From JAIVJN01 sp036732565 (GTDB taxonomy: Bacteria > Acidobacteriota > Vicinamibacteria > Vicinamibacterales > UBA2999), in NCBI GenBank assembly GCA_036732565.1, contig DAINCF010000158.1, positions 1 through 13,855 of the forward strand: DNA of 13,855 bases, given 5' to 3'. Positions 7,795 through 13,855 of this stretch are shown here, piece after piece. The notes beneath the pieces are model-generated. The model made no database searches. It had not been told where the DNA came from and was given only the letters and a program-made list of their open reading frames with translations. Position 1 is the stretch's first letter. Each line of letters opens with the position of its first letter. The translations under genes were made by a program, and so were the position numbers.

Positions 7795-9483
7795 TCAATG
7801 CGCCTTCGTGAACACGACGCGCGTTTCCTTGCTTTCCTTGTAGCCGTAGCGAATCGCCTTCGCTCGAAGCGTCATCGGCGCGGTCACACGGAGTGGACCG
7901 GTGTAGAGCCGCCACGTTGGGTTCGGCCCCTCGTCGGTTGAATAACCGATCGACGCGCCTTGGGTCGGCACGTAGATGACCACCTCCATCGGCTCCTGGA
8001 GCGCCATCGTTTCCTGCCGCTCGGGTGCGTTCGTCGTTCGGCGCGGCACGATGTAGGGCTGTGCGGTGTCCGGCTGCACGCCGCCCGGCCACATGCGGTG
8101 AATCATTTCCGCTTCGTCGACCAGGCCCTGATCCCCAATCCTCGCCATCCAGTCCGCGACCGCGTGGCGCATCCGTTCGAGCGTCGCGCGATGCGCAGGC
8201 TCGGCGGCGAGATTGCGGATCTGGTGTGGATCGACGGTGGTGTCGAACAGCTCCTCGGCGGGACGACTCGTTCGCATCCACAGTGCCGACGCGCCGGTGA
8301 GCTTTCCTTCGGCCTGCAGCCGTAACCAGTCCTGCATGATCGCACTCTGGTTGCGATAGATGATGTGCCCCGCGTAGGGGAGCTCGGGCGCGAAGTTGCG
8401 GATGTACCGAAACCGCGCATCGCGCGCGGACCGCATCATGTCGTATTCCTGGTCCATCCGGTCGCGCGCGGCGAAGACGAACTCCGGCGTCGGACCGGCG
8501 TTCGGCCCGACCAGCACGCGGCCCTGGAGATGCGCGGGGATGTCGACGCCGGCAAGCGAGAGCACGGTCGGCGCGAGATCGATGGAGCTCACGAGCTGCT
8601 CGCTGACCGAGGCTCCGCCACAGATGGCGGCGAACCGGCTGGGACAATGAATCATCAGCGGGACGTGCAGCCCCGAGTCGTACAGCGATCGCTTCGCACG
8701 CGGTACGCCGTCGCCGTGATCGCTCCAGTAGAACACGATCGTGTTCGCGGTCAGCCCATCGTCGGCGAGCTGCTGGAGCAATGCGCCGACCTGGCTGTCC
8801 ATGTCGGCGATGTTGTCGTACATGCGCCCAAGCTCCTCGCGAACCGCCGGCGTGTCGGGGTAGTACGGCGGCACGTCGATCTTCGCGAGGTCGGTCACCA
8901 GCGGCTTGCCGGCGCGCGCCGGGCTCGACGGAAAGATCCGGCTCTCGTGCGTGACCTCGAGGTTGAAGACCGAGAAAAACGGCTGGTTCGGGTCGCGGCG
9001 ATTGCGCCAGTGCGCCGCCTGCCCGAGGTCGTCCCAGATCGTGAACGGCTCGCCGAATTGATAGTCCGTTTTCGCGCGATTGCTCGTGAAGTAGCCAGCG
9101 GCCCGGAGGTACTCGGGAAACGCCTTCACGTAGAACGGCGGCACGGCGAGATAGGGTCAGGGCAGCTCCGGCACGCGGTCCTCGCTCGTCCGCATGTGCT
9201 GTGCGCCGATGGTCGTCTGGTACATGCCCGTGATGATCGCCGCGCGGCTCGGCGCGCAGACCGGCGCGGTCGTGAAGGCACGCGTGAAACGCGTGGACTC
9301 GCGGGCGAAGCGATCCAGCACCGGCGTCCGCGCCAGCGCGTCGCCGTACGCGCCAAGGTGCGGGCTCATGTCTTCGTTCGAGATCCAGACGATGTTCGGC
9401 CTGCTGCTCGCTTGCTGCGCCAACGGATTCGATGCGGTCAGGACCGCCGCGCCAAACGCGGCCGCGACGAGACAGCGCTTCAT
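7795..9483 (-). pseudogene. Sulfatase (formylglycine-dependent, heparan-N-sulfatase-like), interrupted by an in-frame TGA
   Basis: Read through one stop, this gives a 561-sense-codon exported sulfatase that hydrolyses sulfate esters or sulfamates on glycans. The N-terminal part (108 residues from ATG 9483) has a signal peptide (MKRCLVAAAFGAAVLTAS..LAQQ), the metal-site stretch ISNEDMSPHLGAYGD and the maturation signature C76-A-P-S-R, whose cysteine becomes formylglycine. TGA at 9157-9159 then stops the frame. The next codons continue in the same frame with PYLAVPP, EYLRAAGYFTSN, YWSDHGDG and KRSLYDSGLHVPL, all core sulfatase segments. The last 65 residues look like a chitobiase/hexosaminidase C-terminal Ig-like domain. 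Neither half alone has a complete active site, and a restart at GTG 9144 has no ribosome-binding site. It could be a young pseudogene, a base error (for example GGA read as TGA), or, least likely, recoding. The gene follows the formylglycine-generating enzyme by 60 nt. Confidence 0.85.
9157..9159 (-). other. In-frame TGA that splits the sulfatase
   Basis: On the minus strand the codons run GAG CTG CCC TGA CCC TAT CTC GCC. The reading frame is identical before and after, so this is a point nonsense change and not a frameshift. A glycine (GGA) or arginine (CGA) codon is one base away. I see no convincing selenocysteine-insertion hairpin just after it. Confidence 0.9.
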
Positions 9484-9543
9484 TCGCCTCTCACGCGCCG
9501 CATCTCGGCGACAGTCTCGCGGTACTTCGATTGAACGCATGGG

Positions 9544-10554
9544 CTACTGCGACGCCGATCGCACCAGCCGGAATCCGAGGTTCGATGTCGCGCTGTTGAC
9601 TTCCGACTTCCCGCGGCTGCCGACGAGGTACCGCGCGCAGTATTGATCGGTGCACAAGAACGATCCGCCGCGAAGCACACGCTTGGCGAGCCCAGGCTCG
9701 TCGGGATCGAAACTATCGCTCGGGCCTTGTGGGTTGCGCGCCAGCGGCTCCGCCTTCGCAAGCGTCGCGTAGTAGTCAGGCCGGTACCAATCGGCGCACC
9801 ACTGCCACACGTTGCCGCCCATGTCGTACAGGCCGAATCCGTTCGGCGGGAACGCCGTGACCGGCGACGTCCCCTGATAGCCGTCCTCTCCGCGGTCGAC
9901 GGCGGGAAACCGTCCCTGCCACGTGTTGGCCATCGCCTTGCCGCTCGGCGTCATCTCGTTGCCCCAGGCGTAGCGATGCCGATCGAGGCCGCCGCGCGCC
10001 GCGAATTCGAACTCGGCTTCGGTCGGCAGCCGCTTGCCCGCCCACTTCGCATACGCCATCGCGTCCTCGAACGCGATGTGCACGACGGGATGATCCGCGC
10101 GGTCGCGAATATCTCCCACGGATCCGTCGGGACGACGCCAGCTCGCGCCGGGCGTGTACTTCCACCATTGCAGCGGATTGTCGAGCGGCACGGGCTGCGA
10201 CGTTGCGTGAAACACCGCCGAGCCGGGCACCAGCTTGTCTCGTGGAACGCCGGGGAAATCTTTCGGGTCGAGCTCACGCTCGGCCACGGTGACGAATCGG
10301 GTGGCCTGCACGAAGCGATTGAACTCCGCGTTCGTCACGGGCGTTCGGTCCATCCAGAATCCGTCGACCGACACGCGATGCGCCGGCAACGCGTCGGGCA
10401 TTCCGCAGTCGTCGCATCCCATCGAGAACGTGCCGCCGGCAATCCACACCATGCCGTCCGGGGCGGCGGCGCCGGGTGCGTGCCCCGCATCGCCCGGAGA
10501 TCTGCAGCCCACAAGAAGGACGATGGCTAGCCCGATCGCGCAACCTGCCCGCAT
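9544..10554 (-). CDS. Formylglycine-generating enzyme (sulfatase-modifying factor), predicted lipoprotein
   Basis: This enzyme oxidises the cysteine in the C-x-P-x-R motif of sulfatases to formylglycine, which they need for catalysis. From ATG 10554 it has 336 residues. A hydrophobic N-terminus ends in the lipobox L-V-G-C17, so the mature protein should be lipid-anchored outside the cytoplasm. The FGE domain spans about 34-333: MVWIAGGTFSMG, the KRLPTEAEFEFAARGG segment at 174-189, GLYDMGGNVWQWCADWY at 241-257, and RGGSFLC301TDQYC306ARY. The last holds the cysteine pair that binds copper and does the oxidation in true FGEs, so this is likely active and not one of the many cysteine-less relatives. 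An in-frame GTG at 10578 is possible but gives a less standard lipoprotein signal. It sits 60 nt upstream of the sulfatase and 79 nt downstream of the sialidase-family gene. Confidence 0.9.
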   Translation of the reverse strand: MRAGCAIGLAIVLLVGCRSPGDAGHAPGAAAPDGMVWIAGGTFSMGCDDCGMPDALPAHRVSVDGFWMDRTPVTNAEFNRFVQATRFVTVAERELDPKDFPGVPRDKLVPGSAVFHATSQPVPLDNPLQWWKYTPGASWRRPDGSVGDIRDRADHPVVHIAFEDAMAYAKWAGKRLPTEAEFEFAARGGLDRHRYAWGNEMTPSGKAMANTWQGRFPAVDRGEDGYQGTSPVTAFPPNGFGLYDMGGNVWQWCADWYRPDYYATLAKAEPLARNPQGPSDSFDPDEPGLAKRVLRGGSFLCTDQYCARYLVGSRGKSEVNSATSNLGFRLVRSASQ

Positions 10555-10633
10555 GCTGGCGCAGCGTAGCGTTACCACGCGGCGACTTCAAGCAGGTACT
10601 GTTGTGACGCGCGGGGAGCCGGCCGAGCGACCA

Positions 10634-11731
10634 TCAGAATGACATCGGATCGATCACCACATGCTTGATCTTTTCGCGATTGAAGGTATACGCGATGTGG
10701 ATCCGCCCGTCGCGGGTCTGGATGATCGCGGGGTACGCGTAGCCATGCCGGCTAGGCTCGTTCTCCAACGTGAGCGCCTGCTTCCAGGTGACACCATCGC
10801 GTGATACCGACACGACCAGCGGCCAGCGGGCGCGCTCGCCGCTCGGCGCGCCGGCGATGCCCACGAGCATCTCGGGCCGATAGTTGTCCGGCACTCCGCC
10901 TGGCCGATCGCGATAGTTGTAGACGAGCACGTGCCGGCCGTCTTTCAGCGTCACCGCGTCGCTGCCCGCGTTGACGGCGTAGAGCCCGGATTCCCTCAGT
11001 GGGCTCCACGTGCGGCCCCCATCGGACGACCAACTCGTCGCTACGTGCATTTCTCGGCTGCGGCAGAGCACCTGAAGACGCCCGTCCGCGTGGCGCAGCA
11101 TGCCCGGCTGAATCGCGTTGAACCCGCCGTCGGCGATCGGCCCGGCACGTTCCCAGGTGCGTCCGAGATCGCGCGTGATCTCCACGTGCACCCGCCATTC
11201 GTTGGTGTCCACGGCCTCCGTGCTCGACCCCGCGATGATGCTGCCATCGGCCAGCTGCACCGGCTTGTTCTTGATCGGGCCGAGGATATCCTCCGGCAGC
11301 CGCCGCGGCGCGCTCCACGTGCGGCCGTCATCGTCGGATGTGATCAGCATGCCCCACCACTCACGCGGACTGGGCCCGACTTTGTAGAACAGCATGAGCG
11401 GGCCTTCGCGCGGCTGGAAGAGCACGGGGTTCCAGGTCGGATACCGTTTCGCTGCATGTTGCACGCCATCGGCCACCTGCACGCCGGGCGACCAGTGGCC
11501 GCTCTCGTAACGAGCCACCCAGATGGCGACATCGGGATGGCCCTCCTCCGTACCGCCGAACCAGGCCGCGAGCAGCTGACCCGACGTCGTCTCGACCAGC
11601 GTCGCCGCGTGGACCTGCGGATACGGTCCGCGTTCGTAGATGAAGTCCGATGCTTGCCCGGCGCTGGCAATGGGCAACGGGAGCGTGGCGGCGAGTGTCA
11701 GGGAAACGGCAGCCAGCCGACGAAGATGCAT
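10634..11731 (-). CDS. Exported BNR/Asp-box protein of the sialidase family
   Basis: A 365-residue six-bladed beta-propeller protein with a clear signal peptide (MHLRRLAAVSLTLAATL to about AGQA at 24-27). Four Asp boxes are visible: SDDDGRTW at 132-139, TRDLGRTW near 187-193, SSDGGRTW near 235-242 and SRDGVTW at 310-316. The early stretch YPQVHAATLVET and AAWFGGTEEGHPDVAIWVAR at 54-73, with the ending YAYPAIIQTRDGRIHIAYT and IKHVVID, are hallmarks of the BNR_2 branch that databases name exo-alpha-sialidase. The F/Y-R-I-P motif of classical sialidases is not seen, so cleavage of sialic acid should not be assumed; another glycosidase or lyase activity on acidic sugars is possible. It starts at ATG 11731 with GGGAG 8 nt upstream, 18 nt after the small upstream gene. 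The partner FGE and sulfatase suggest work on a sulfated extracellular glycan. Confidence 0.8.
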   Translation of the reverse strand: MHLRRLAAVSLTLAATLPLPIASAGQASDFIYERGPYPQVHAATLVETTSGQLLAAWFGGTEEGHPDVAIWVARYESGHWSPGVQVADGVQHAAKRYPTWNPVLFQPREGPLMLFYKVGPSPREWWGMLITSDDDGRTWSAPRRLPEDILGPIKNKPVQLADGSIIAGSSTEAVDTNEWRVHVEITRDLGRTWERAGPIADGGFNAIQPGMLRHADGRLQVLCRSREMHVATSWSSDGGRTWSPLRESGLYAVNAGSDAVTLKDGRHVLVYNYRDRPGGVPDNYRPEMLVGIAGAPSGERARWPLVVSVSRDGVTWKQALTLENEPSRHGYAYPAIIQTRDGRIHIAYTFNREKIKHVVIDPMSF

Positions 11732-11739
11732 AACCGATT

Positions 11740-11746
11740 CTCCCTT
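11740..11746 (-). promoter_or_regulatory. Shine-Dalgarno site of the sialidase-family gene
   Basis: The minus strand reads AAGGGAG, ending 8 nt before ATG 11731. It lies within a gap of only 18 nt after the TAA of the preceding gene, which supports translation from a shared transcript. Confidence 0.6.
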
Positions 11747-11749
11747 ACC

Positions 11750-12115
11750 TTACATCTCCGCCAGCGCCTGCTCGGCGATGCGCCGCACCTCCGCGTCGTG
11801 ATGCCGGGCCGCGGCCTCGAGCCGTGACCGCATGCGCGGCGTACCCACGTTGACGGCCACCGTCACGATCGCGTCGAACAGGCGGAGCGGCTCGGTGGCC
11901 CACGCCTGGTCTACCCAGGCCTCGATGTCCGCGGCGAGCGTGGGGGCGAAAGGCTTGTAGAGTCCCGACTGCCTCGAGATCATCCCCACCAGGGCTTCCG
12001 CAACCTCATCCGGATCGGGGTGGGGCTCGGCGCGTGCCTCGGCGAGCAGCTCGCGCGTCGCCGCGGCGATTTGCTCCTCGCCCATCAGCATGGGCAGCGC
12101 GTCGTAGTCATTCAT
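11750..12115 (-). CDS. Small helical protein of unknown function, HEAT-like C-terminus
   Basis: I do not recognise this 121-residue protein. It has no signal peptide or membrane segment and is rich in Ala and Glu. The first half (GEEQIAAATRELLAEA, then EVAEALVGMIS) is predicted helical with a Pro/Asp break near residues 31-35. The C-terminal 40 residues, ending RHHDAEVRRIAEQALAEM, have the spacing D-x-E-V-R-x-x-A-x-x-A-L typical of a HEAT or armadillo helix pair, which usually binds another protein. Its ATG overlaps the stop of the upstream membrane-protein gene by 4 nt (ATGA at 12115-12112), the classic arrangement for coupled translation, so the two products probably work together. The sialidase-family gene follows after 18 nt. 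Real coding is supported by position, overlap and lack of a better frame. Confidence 0.75.
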   Translation of the reverse strand: MNDYDALPMLMGEEQIAAATRELLAEARAEPHPDPDEVAEALVGMISRQSGLYKPFAPTLAADIEAWVDQAWATEPLRLFDAIVTVAVNVGTPRMRSRLEAAARHHDAEVRRIAEQALAEM

Positions 12116-12528
12116 CGTCGAGCCTTACCTGCGCTGACGATGAAGAAGGCGTGAACGGCGACGAAAACGAAATGCACGACCGTGACGGCTACACCTTGGG
12201 TTTCGGCGTGCACGCGCGTGAACACCTCGAACCACACGATATTGCTCCCGCCCATCAGGGCGTGGGCAGTGAGTCCCACCGCATGGCCGAAACGTCCGGT
12301 GTGGTGAGTCGCCAGAAACCATAAGGTCCCGGCGGTTAGAACGGCAAGTCCGTGCGCTTCGACAACCCCGATCACCGTAGGGTTCTGGTAGAACGTCTGT
12401 CCGAACGGACCGGTCCCGAACCCGTAGGACTGCAGATCGGATACCAGGCCGAAGACACCCGCCAGCGTCAGGAACACGGCATCGATGCGCAGAACGAACT
12501 TGCGCACATCGAGCTGTCGACCGGACAT
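12112..12528 (-). CDS. Four-helix integral membrane protein of unknown function, histidine-rich
   Basis: The 138-residue protein has four hydrophobic segments, at about 12-30, 51-74, 82-101 and 112-133, with short charged ends (MSGRQLDVRK and GKARR), so it is almost certainly an inner-membrane protein. Eight histidines lie in or at the edges of the helices (H59, H75, H76, H82, H89, H107, H119, H126), which could mean heme or metal binding, or simply chance. I do not recognise the family. ATG 12528 is chosen; a GTG three bases earlier is equally open and neither has a good ribosome-binding site. It starts 21 nt after the CPBP protease gene ends and overlaps the next gene by 4 nt, so it belongs to the same transcription unit. 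Confidence 0.75.
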   Translation of the reverse strand: MSGRQLDVRKFVLRIDAVFLTLAGVFGLVSDLQSYGFGTGPFGQTFYQNPTVIGVVEAHGLAVLTAGTLWFLATHHTGRFGHAVGLTAHALMGGSNIVWFEVFTRVHAETQGVAVTVVHFVFVAVHAFFIVSAGKARR

Positions 12529-12549
12529 CACAGTTCAGATACCTGTTTG

Positions 12550-13401
12550 TCAGCTGACGAAGAGCGAGCTGCCATCGCCTCGAAGCACGCCGAAGTATAC
12601 GCGCGCGAGGTCACCCAGGACGTGGATCGCCATGCCCGGGAGGATAGTTCCCATCCGCCGCGCCAGCGTGCCGTACAGCATGGAGGCGATGAACAGTCCG
12701 GGTCCCAAGACCACGACCGCACCTGGCCCTTGCGTGATATGCGATGCGACGAACACCAGACTGGTGAGCCAGACGGCGTTCTCGCGGTGATGCCTTTCGA
12801 GACCGGTCTGCAAGTAGCCGCGAAACGCCACCTCCTCCACTACCCCCGCGGTGACCCCGCCCATGATGAACATGGACCAGCGGTAGGACGTGGTCGGGTA
12901 CGCTCTCAGATCGGGCATCGGCGACATGCGACTGATCGCGATCCACATCACGTACAACAGCACCAGCAGCACCACGACGACTCCTGCTGTGAGGCCGTCA
13001 GCGTCCGGCGCGCTGCGCGGCCAGAGCCGGAGACGTTGGCGTCGCAGATCCGCGCTCCGCCTGGGCGGGCCCCAGCCGTTGAGCCACATCACGAGGATCC
13101 CGAGGTAACCCACCGTCACCAGGGCCGCCCAGGGGAGATCCGGCCGCACGCGCGCGTTGACCTGTGCGAGCAGCGTCCATGGAAGCAGACCGGCCGCGAG
13201 GATCAGGAGCCCGGACAGTATCGGCGTGACGTAGCTACCACTGGCCGTCGGTCGCACGGGTCCGAAGTGTAGCGGATCACCTGACGCGCCCAGGATGTGC
13301 GACACGGCGAAGCCGGAGGCGATGGCGATGCCACCGAAGAGGACGAAGGCTGCCCAATGGCCCGCCACGCTCCCGATAGTCCAGACCATGCCTTCATTCA
13401 T
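12550..13401 (-). CDS. CPBP-family intramembrane metalloprotease (CAAX/bacteriocin-processing type)
   Basis: A 283-residue polytopic membrane protein with about seven or eight hydrophobic segments. The family signatures are all present: E189-E190-V-A-F-R194 (the EExxxR motif), F217-V-A-S-H221 (FxxxH) and H260-V-L-G-D264. These glutamate and histidine residues form the metal site of the Rce1-like glutamic/metallo-protease fold. In eukaryotes such enzymes trim CAAX proteins; bacterial members are linked to peptide processing or self-immunity, with most substrates unknown. It is the first gene of the six-gene minus-strand unit and is divergent from the BrkB-type gene. Start ATG 13401 lacks a clear ribosome-binding site; a second in-frame ATG lies four codons later. 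The reason for its linkage to glycan genes is not evident from sequence. Confidence 0.9.
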   Translation of the reverse strand: MNEGMVWTIGSVAGHWAAFVLFGGIAIASGFAVSHILGASGDPLHFGPVRPTASGSYVTPILSGLLILAAGLLPWTLLAQVNARVRPDLPWAALVTVGYLGILVMWLNGWGPPRRSADLRRQRLRLWPRSAPDADGLTAGVVVVLLVLLYVMWIAISRMSPMPDLRAYPTTSYRWSMFIMGGVTAGVVEEVAFRGYLQTGLERHHRENAVWLTSLVFVASHITQGPGAVVVLGPGLFIASMLYGTLARRMGTILPGMAIHVLGDLARVYFGVLRGDGSSLFVS

Positions 13402-13546
13402 CTTGCTTGTCGATCGAGACGATCGTCCAATAGATTGGCGCCGGCGCGCATGCGGTGATTGAAAAACCTATCCGTTGAGCAAGGACCGAAGCGCACCGCA
13501 GCGCTCGAGCTTGCGTCGCGTTGCCGTTCGTGGGATTGATGGCACC
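13402..13546 (+). promoter_or_regulatory. Divergent intergenic region, presumed promoters for both directions
   Basis: These 145 bases separate the CPBP protease gene (leftward) from the BrkB-family gene (rightward), so promoters for the six-gene unit and for the BrkB gene should lie here. It is slightly richer in A+T (for example GAAAAACCTA at 13461-13470) than the flanking genes. I cannot assign convincing -35/-10 boxes. Two CGATCG hexamers 3 nt apart at 13411-13425 form a short palindromic element, but this hexamer is common in the window. If the BrkB gene starts at the in-frame TTG 13475, the region is shorter. Confidence 0.4.
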
Positions 13547-13855
13547 GTGGATGCGAGCGGTCCCCAGGACGCGGCCGAGGGCCCCCGTGACGCGCCGCGC
13601 AATCTGCGCGCGTACGGCGTGGCGCGGCAACTCCGGGCGCTCGGATCGCTGGGGCCCCGCCAGATCGGCTCCCTGCTGGTCGAGGCGTACACCGACTGGT
13701 CCACGGACGGCGCCGCCCGTCTGGGCGCGGCGCTCGCGTACTACACGCTCTTTTCGATCGCACCCATCCTGGTCGTCGTCACGGGCGTCGCCGGCTTGTT
13801 CCTCGGCCGCGCCGCTGTGCGTGGCGAGATCGCGCCCTTCCTCGAGCGCGCGCTC
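13547..13855 (+). CDS. YihY/virulence factor BrkB family membrane protein, N-terminal part
   Basis: The frame is open from 13463 to the end of the window with no stop, so the C-terminal two-thirds or more are missing. From GTG 13547 there are 103 residues. After a polar, Pro/Arg-rich leader, residues 51-73 read WSTDGAARLGAALAYYTLFS then IAP, the hallmark of the YihY/BrkB family, followed by a transmembrane helix (ILVVVTGVAGLFLG). The family are inner-membrane proteins of unsettled function, once mistaken for RNase BN. The start is uncertain: GTG 13547 (weak GGGA 11 nt before), TTG 13475 or GTG 13619 are all possible, and none has a good ribosome-binding site. Confidence 0.8.
   Translation, partial: MDASGPQDAAEGPRDAPRNLRAYGVARQLRALGSLGPRQIGSLLVEAYTDWSTDGAARLGAALAYYTLFSIAPILVVVTGVAGLFLGRAAVRGEIAPFLERAL

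Noticed and set aside
7118..8647. 509-codon open frame on the - strand spanning the deacylase and the sulfatase
   Set aside because: It crosses a convergent gene boundary, is Arg/His-rich with no motifs, and conflicts with the conserved frames of both genes.
9100..9159. Selenocysteine recoding at the sulfatase TGA
   Set aside because: Only a weak CGCC/GGCG pairing with a long loop is seen after the TGA, and no selenocysteine is expected at this place in sulfatases.
8365..9534. 389-codon open frame on the + strand opposite the sulfatase
   Set aside because: It is antisense to clear sulfatase motifs and has no recognisable domain.
13411..13425. Paired CGATCG hexamers as a regulator operator
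   Set aside because: The hexamer is itself a palindrome and common in this GC-rich window, so two copies 3 nt apart may be chance.

Overview
The window is a dense, GC-rich (roughly two-thirds G+C by spot counts) bacterial chromosomal segment. It has no rRNA, tRNA, CRISPR array, insertion sequence or obvious repeat, and no gene-free stretch longer than about 150 bases. The RND efflux pump, lipoprotein signal, exported sulfatase and BNR proteins suggest a Gram-negative environmental bacterium. An Acidobacteriota-like (for example Vicinamibacteria-type) soil lineage is my best guess, but it rests on protein style only and is not proven.

Region 1 (1-4315, + strand): the end of an RND-type periplasmic adaptor, its inner-membrane RND pump (256-3345), and a ketopantoate-reductase-family gene (3395-4315). 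The last gene is clearly lower in GC than its neighbours and looks like an acquired gene.

Region 2 (4331-6188, - strand): a two-gene unit made of an AlkZ/YcaQ-type winged-helix DNA glycosylase-like protein, followed 67 nt later by a DJ-1/PfpI-family protein. The second protein carries the residue pattern of isonitrile (isocyanide) hydratase. Together with the pump, this half of the window reads as chemical defence or detoxification, although that link is inference.

Region 3 (6272-7789, + strand): an exported N-acyl-D-amino-acid (possibly D-glutamate) deacylase. It is divergent from the glycosylase-like gene and ends 5 nt from the sulfatase stop.

Region 4 (13401-7795, - strand): six genes in one direction with short gaps. 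In order they are a CPBP membrane protease, a four-helix histidine-rich membrane protein, a small helical protein overlapping it by 4 nt (ATGA), an exported BNR/Asp-box sialidase-family protein, a lipoprotein formylglycine-generating enzyme, and a sulfatase. The last three form a coherent module for desulfating and trimming an external sulfated glycan, with the maturase beside its client. The sulfatase is broken by a single in-frame TGA at 9157-9159, between the catalytic-cysteine segment and the rest of the enzyme.

Region 5 (13547-end, + strand): the start of a YihY/BrkB-family membrane protein that runs off the window, divergent from the six-gene unit across a short intergenic region (13402-13546) that presumably holds both promoters. 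The most unusual points are the interrupted sulfatase beside an intact exported maturase, the isonitrile-hydratase/AlkZ-like pair, and the likely transferred reductase gene.
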